From Actinomycetes bacterium (GTDB lineage Bacteria; Actinomycetota; Coriobacteriia; Coriobacteriales; Eggerthellaceae), in contig JAEXAI010000022.1 in NCBI GenBank assembly GCA_023394615.1, positions 70,584 to 134,583 of the forward strand: DNA of 64,000 bases. The letters run 5' to 3'. How positions within the stretch are numbered: the first letter of the stretch is position 1; each line of letters begins with the position of its first letter. Below, one piece after another: positions 59,879-64,000 of the stretch. The notes under the pieces were generated by a model, which was not told where the DNA came from, made no database searches, and was given only the letters and a program-made list of their open reading frames with translations. The translations under genes were made by a program, and so were the position numbers.

Positions 59879-60541
59879 ATGTATGCCGAAGATGAATTCC
59901 TTGCTTTGTCAGGAATCCAGCACTACGCATTTTGCCGTCGTCAATGGGCGCTTATACACATCGAGCAGACGTGGTCCGATAATCTGCTGACGACTGAGGG
60001 AGATCTTATGCATCGGCGGGCCCATGATGAAGCTTTGCGCGAGCGACGAGGGGACTTGATTGTGGTGCGTGGCCTGACTGTTCATTCATATGCGCTTGGG
60101 TTGGTAGGCGTATGCGATGTTGTGGAGTTTCACGCCGATAAAAAGGGCCATCCTCTTGTTGGGGAGGATGGTCTTTGGCGTGCGTTGCCCGTTGAATACA
60201 AACACGGGCGCAGCAAGACGATAGATGCAGATAGGCTTCAGCTTTGTGCTCAGGCAATCTGCCTCGAAGAAATGCTCGGATGCAGTATCGACTACGGTTA
60301 TTTGTATTACGGTTCCACGCGCGACCGTGAACAGGTTGAATTCGATAAAAGTCTTCGTGAAAAAGCGCTATCAGCGGCCGAGGGGATGCATGATTTGTAT
60401 AAGCGCAAGCATACTCCAAACGTCAGGTCATTTTCAGCATGCCGCTCTTGTTCTTTGTCTGAGGACTGTCTCTCCAAAGCAATGAGTAGAATGACGGTTG
60501 AGGCATATTTGAAAGGTCGGCTGGATGAGGAGTCCTTATGA
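59879..60541 (+). CDS. cas4: Cas4 exonuclease of spacer acquisition
   Basis: 220 residues, RecB-type nuclease with a [4Fe-4S] cluster that trims prespacers and selects the PAM with Cas1-Cas2. Cluster cysteines: one in YAFCRRQWALIH (about residue 19) and three in the C-terminal ACRSCSLSEDC (about 186-196). Nuclease motifs: DLMHRRAHDE (about 42-51), VCDVVEFH and LPVEYKHGRSK (QhXXY-like region). Overlaps cas1 by 4 bases. Confidence 0.94.
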   Translation: MYAEDEFLALSGIQHYAFCRRQWALIHIEQTWSDNLLTTEGDLMHRRAHDEALRERRGDLIVVRGLTVHSYALGLVGVCDVVEFHADKKGHPLVGEDGLWRALPVEYKHGRSKTIDADRLQLCAQAICLEEMLGCSIDYGYLYYGSTRDREQVEFDKSLREKALSAAEGMHDLYKRKHTPNVRSFSACRSCSLSEDCLSKAMSRMTVEAYLKGRLDEESL

Positions 60542-61569
60542 GACATCTGCTCAATACGTTATACGTATTAACGGAGGACGCTTATTTGGTGCTTGATGGC
60601 GAAAATGTCGTTGTACGCTGCGGCAGTGATCAACTGGGTAGGGTCCCCTTGCATACTCTCGAAAGCATCTTGTGTTTTTCGTATCGCGGGGCAAGTCCGG
60701 CATTGATGGGGGCTTGTGCAACACGGGGAGTGGCGTTGTCGTTTTACGATCGAAAAGGAAGGTTTCTTGCTGGTGTGCATGGCGAGCAGCGAGGAAACGT
60801 TCTAGTAAGAAAAACTCAATATGCATGGTCGGAGGATGCCGAGAAGAGTCTTGGTATCGCAAAAAATCTCATTATCGGCAAAATCTATAATAGTCGTTGG
60901 GTTCTTGAACGTGTCATTCGAGATCACGGCATGCGTATTGATTCAGTACGGGTAAAAGAGGTTTCGGATAAGCTGAATGCTTCGATTCATGCGGCAATGT
61001 CGTGCGAGTCTATGGAATCATTACGAGGCATCGAAGGTGATGCTGCGGCGGTGTATTTTAGCGTTTTCGATGAGTTAATACTGCGCGACAAGAAGACTTT
61101 TGGTTTCAGCGGGCGAACAAAAAGGCCACCAACTGACGCAATGAACGCAATGTTGTCGCTGTTCTATACCGTTCTATCATACGATTGCGCTGCAGCATTA
61201 GAAGGTGTTGGGCTTGATCCGTACGTAGGGTTTATGCATGTTGATCGTCCAGGGCGGCGTTCGCTCGCTTTGGATTTAATGGAAGAATTGCGGTCGGTGC
61301 TGGTTGACCGATTCGTCCTTTCGGCAGTGAATAATCGTGTGGTGAATGCTTCGCATTTCGAAAAGCGGGAATCCGGCGAGGTGCGGCTATCTGATGAAGC
61401 AAGGCGAGCTCTTTTCGAAGCATGGCAGGGGAGAAAGCGTGAGATTATCGCCCATCCCTTCCTGAAGGAGAAAATTCCAAAAGGATTAGTACCCCATGTT
61501 CAAGCTTTACTGCTCGCCCGGTATGTTCGCGGCGATTTAGATGCCTACCCACCCTTTTTATGGAAGTGA
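60538..61569 (+). CDS. cas1: Cas1 integrase
   Basis: 343 residues, the type I-C length. Metal-binding residues appear in IEGDAAAVYFSVFDEL (Glu at about 162), FMHVDRPGRRSLALDLMEEL (His about 230, Asp about 241). The N-terminal beta domain begins LLNTLYVLTEDAYLVLDGEN. Intact, so acquisition of new spacers should be possible. Six bases before cas2. Confidence 0.96.
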   Translation: MRHLLNTLYVLTEDAYLVLDGENVVVRCGSDQLGRVPLHTLESILCFSYRGASPALMGACATRGVALSFYDRKGRFLAGVHGEQRGNVLVRKTQYAWSEDAEKSLGIAKNLIIGKIYNSRWVLERVIRDHGMRIDSVRVKEVSDKLNASIHAAMSCESMESLRGIEGDAAAVYFSVFDELILRDKKTFGFSGRTKRPPTDAMNAMLSLFYTVLSYDCAAALEGVGLDPYVGFMHVDRPGRRSLALDLMEELRSVLVDRFVLSAVNNRVVNASHFEKRESGEVRLSDEARRALFEAWQGRKREIIAHPFLKEKIPKGLVPHVQALLLARYVRGDLDAYPPFLWK

Positions 61570-61575
61570 GCACTC

Positions 61576-61866
61576 ATGCTGACTGTAATTGCTTACGATG
61601 TGAATACTGAAGACCCTGCTGGTCGCAAGCGATTGCGGAGAGTTGCTCGTCATTGCGTGAATTATGGTCAGCGCGTTCAGAATTCTGTGTTCGAATGCGT
61701 TGCCGATGCTGCTACCATGGCAAGAATCAAGAGCGAGCTCATCGAACTCATCGATCCAGAAAAAGACAGTCTGCGTTTTTACTACCTCGGTAATGCGTAT
61801 CAAACGAAAATCGAGCACGTTGGGGCTAAAAGGACGTATGAACCAGAAGGCTTTCTGGTTCTTTAG
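61576..61866 (+). CDS. cas2: Cas2, adaptation complex subunit
   Basis: 96-residue ferredoxin-fold protein that bridges two Cas1 dimers. The conserved Asp8 is in VIAYDVNTED, followed by RKRLRRVARHCVNYGQRVQN (about 16-35) and the C-terminal YLGNAYQTKIEHVG. Last cas gene; the array leader starts just after it. Confidence 0.95.
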   Translation: MLTVIAYDVNTEDPAGRKRLRRVARHCVNYGQRVQNSVFECVADAATMARIKSELIELIDPEKDSLRFYYLGNAYQTKIEHVGAKRTYEPEGFLVL

Positions 61867-62018
61867 CCGTGCGCGAGCTATAGGCGAACATGCACCATTC
61901 GGGCGGTTCGCACCATTATCGATGTCAATTTGCGGGTCCTAAAGCCAAGGTGTGCATTCCTGATTTCTTGTATGTCCAGCATATCGTTTTAGAATGATGC
62001 AATATACAATATGTTGCG
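61867..62018 (+). promoter_or_regulatory. CRISPR leader
   Basis: 152 bases between the cas2 stop and the first repeat, more AT-rich near the array (TTTTAGAATGATGCAATATA, about 61986-62005). Its place between cas2 and the array marks this as the end where new spacers enter, and the array promoter should be here. Confidence 0.75.
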
Positions 62019-64000
62019 GTCGCCCCCTGCATGGGGGGCGTGGATTGAAATAGACGTGACGCAGGCAATACACGAAGTCCAGACGTCGCCCCCTGCATGG
62101 GGGGCGTGGATTGAAATATCGAAGCCTTGCCGCAGATCATCAGCGCGATAGGTCGCCCCCTGCATGGGGGGCGTGGATTGAAATGACGCAACGATAAACG
62201 GCATAAGCCTAGCGTCATGTCGCCCCCTGCATGGGGGGCGTGGATTGAAATATCGAAGCTTTGCCGATGATAATAGAGGTAATAGGTCGCCCCCTGCATG
62301 GGGGGCGTGGATTGAAATATCGAAGCTTTGCCGATGATAATAGAGGTAATAGTCGCCCCCTGCATGGGGGGCGTGGATTGAAATGTAGGCTGTAGCTGTA
62401 GAGCCTATTTCAATTTGCGTCGCCCCCTGCATGGGGGGCGTGGATTGAAATGCGCGTAATGTCGCCAAACCAACTAGTTACGCCGGTCGCCCCCTGCATG
62501 GGGGGCGTGGATTGAAATATCGTTGCGTCGAACTTAGGCACGTGCGAACCCCGTCGCCCCCTGCATGGGGGGCGTGGATTGAAATCTGCCTTGATGTAGT
62601 TATATGCTGGATGATCTGGGGTCGCCCCCTGCATGGGGGGCGTGGATTGAAATTGCAATCATCGTGATTATCAACGGTATGGCATCGTCGCCCCCTGCAT
62701 GGGGGGCGTGGATTGAAATAGAAGTTTCAAGATGCTGCAACCATGGTGGAGTGTCGCCCCCTGCATGGGGGGCGTGGATTGAAATTTGTATCGACTTTGA
62801 GCCGATATCTCTCCATGTGTGTCGCCCCCTGCATGGGGGGCGTGGATTGAAATATAGATCATATAGCACCCCTTGAATAGGACAGCGGTCGCCCCCTGCA
62901 TGGGGGGCGTGGATTGAAATTCGTAAGTAAGATACACGGCTTCCCCCTTGTCGATGTCGCCCCCTGCATGGGGGGCGTGGATTGAAATAGGCCGAGGATC
63001 TGGCGAACTGGGAGCCGTCGTTCGTCGCCCCCTGCATGGGGGGCGTGGATTGAAATTAGATGGGTACGACCTCGGAATCCCTGAGCCAAAGTCGCCCCCT
63101 GCATGGGGGGCGTGGATTGAAATACGTCTTCAGTTGTGACTGTGAGCCAGAACCCGTCGTCGCCCCCTGCATGGGGGGCGTGGATTGAAATGCCTTGACC
63201 TCGATGACACCATTGGCCTCGGCAGGTCGCCCCCTGCATGGGGGGCGTGGATTGAAATAAGATTGATGCGCCCGCATCGACCAGCCACGACGTCGCCCCC
63301 TGCATGGGGGGCGTGGATTGAAATACCGAACTCGTGGACCAGTGCGTTCAGTACGAGGTCGCCCCCTGCATGGGGGGCGTGGATTGAAATCCAGTTGGAT
63401 GATCATGCACAATGCGCTCCAGCGCGAGTCGCCCCCTGCATGGGGGGCGTGGATTGAAATGCCTCCATCGTCCAGGCGCTCGTGCAGATAGCGCGTCGCC
63501 CCCTGCATGGGGGGCGTGGATTGAAATCCGTTGTCTCGCCCGCAAGTCACGTTGTGGCGGGTCGCCCCCTGCATGGGGGGCGTGGATTGAAATGGCTACA
63601 CGTCGAAGAACCAGACGCGCTGCCCGGTCGCCCCCTGCATGGGGGGCGTGGATTGAAATAAGAGCGTCCTCTCGCCTGAGAAGGTCCAGGGCCTGTCGCC
63701 CCCTGCATGGGGGGCGTGGATTGAAATAGTTTGCAGCGATGACGGCAGCGTGCCTGTGGGGTCGCCCCCTGCATGGGGGGCGTGGATTGAAATTTTTAAT
63801 CACATCGGCCACCACAACACCGCGCCGTCGCCCCCTGCATGGGGGGCGTGGATTGAAATGACCGTGAAATCAAGAGAGCACAGACCGTCGGAAGTCGCCC
63901 CCTGCATGGGGGGCGTGGATTGAAATACTGCTACCCCGGTGAACGGCATTGTTTTATCTGGTCGCCCCCTGCATGGGGGGCGTGGATTGAAATCCAAGCC
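62019..64000 (+). CRISPR. Type I-C CRISPR array, 30 repeats visible, continues past the window
   Basis: Repeat of 33 bases, beginning GTCGCCCCCTGCATGGGGGG and ending CGTGGATTGAAAT, a typical type I-C sequence with a CGCCCCC / GGGGGCG hairpin. I count 30 repeats starting at 62019, 62085, 62152, 62219, 62286 and so on to 63961, which I read as identical. The 29 complete spacers are 33-37 bases, mostly 33-35. The last visible repeat ends at 63993 and the 30th spacer is cut by the window end. Spacers 4 (62252-62285) and 5 (62319-62351) are the same apart from one terminal base, and spacer 2 (62118-62151) is a diverged version of them. Confidence 0.98.

Noticed and set aside
61925..63997. Many frames on both strands through the CRISPR array giving repeated peptides such as FQSTPPMQGAT and SPPAWGAWIEI
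   Set aside because: They are translations of the CRISPR repeat, with no ribosome binding site or protein-like variation.

Overview
The window looks like a chromosomal segment of a strictly anaerobic actinobacterium of the class Coriobacteriia, most likely family Eggerthellaceae. This is inferred from the gene mix: a DmsABC-type molybdoenzyme operon with a LuxR regulator fused to a 12-helix membrane domain, a magnesium-type NRAMP protein, IorAB with a PaaK-like ligase, a DUF5692 membrane protein and many Fe-S proteins. Base composition is moderately GC-rich, and the cas genes are visibly more AT-rich than their neighbours. Genus and species cannot be fixed by reading alone.

Layout. 1-3.9 kb: glycerol kinase (5' end outside the window), rpiB, glyA, upp and a dCMP deaminase. 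4.2-11.7 kb, minus strand: a molybdoenzyme accessory operon with a TorD-type chaperone, a Tat-exported NapG-like ferredoxin, a NapH-like membrane ferredoxin, and four poorly described proteins, two of which resemble UvrD/PcrA helicases. 11.9-20.4 kb: a multi-cluster Fe-S protein, the membrane LuxR regulator (minus strand), and a DmsABC-like complex. A 29-bp dyad is shared by the 11.7 kb divergent region and the dmsA promoter region. 21.7-28.9 kb: the complete F1Fo ATP synthase operon. 29-35.7 kb: rhodanese lipoprotein, DUF4013 protein, TetR regulator with DUF5692 protein, SulP transporter. 35.8-42 kb: purE, iorAB, a phenylacetate-CoA ligase and an NhaC antiporter. 42-48 kb: a two-component system beside a VTC-domain / DUF4956 / carbohydrate-binding lipoprotein operon. 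49-52.5 kb: 5-formyltetrahydrofolate cyclo-ligase, an NRMT-like transporter and an MgtE-N/CBS protein. 53 kb: tRNA-Arg(ACG) and a decayed relBE pair. 53.9-64 kb: a complete type I-C CRISPR-Cas system with an array that runs off the window.

Across the gene-free stretches lie several families of non-coding repeats: two types of large (150-195 bp) inverted-repeat elements, each in two copies and with a related internal core; a 26-bp dispersed repeat, one copy of which is translated within iorA; and tandem repeats of 14 and 39 bp. The least explained items are the UvrD-like proteins in a molybdoenzyme operon, the large palindromic repeats, and the repeat-built N-terminus of the folate enzyme.
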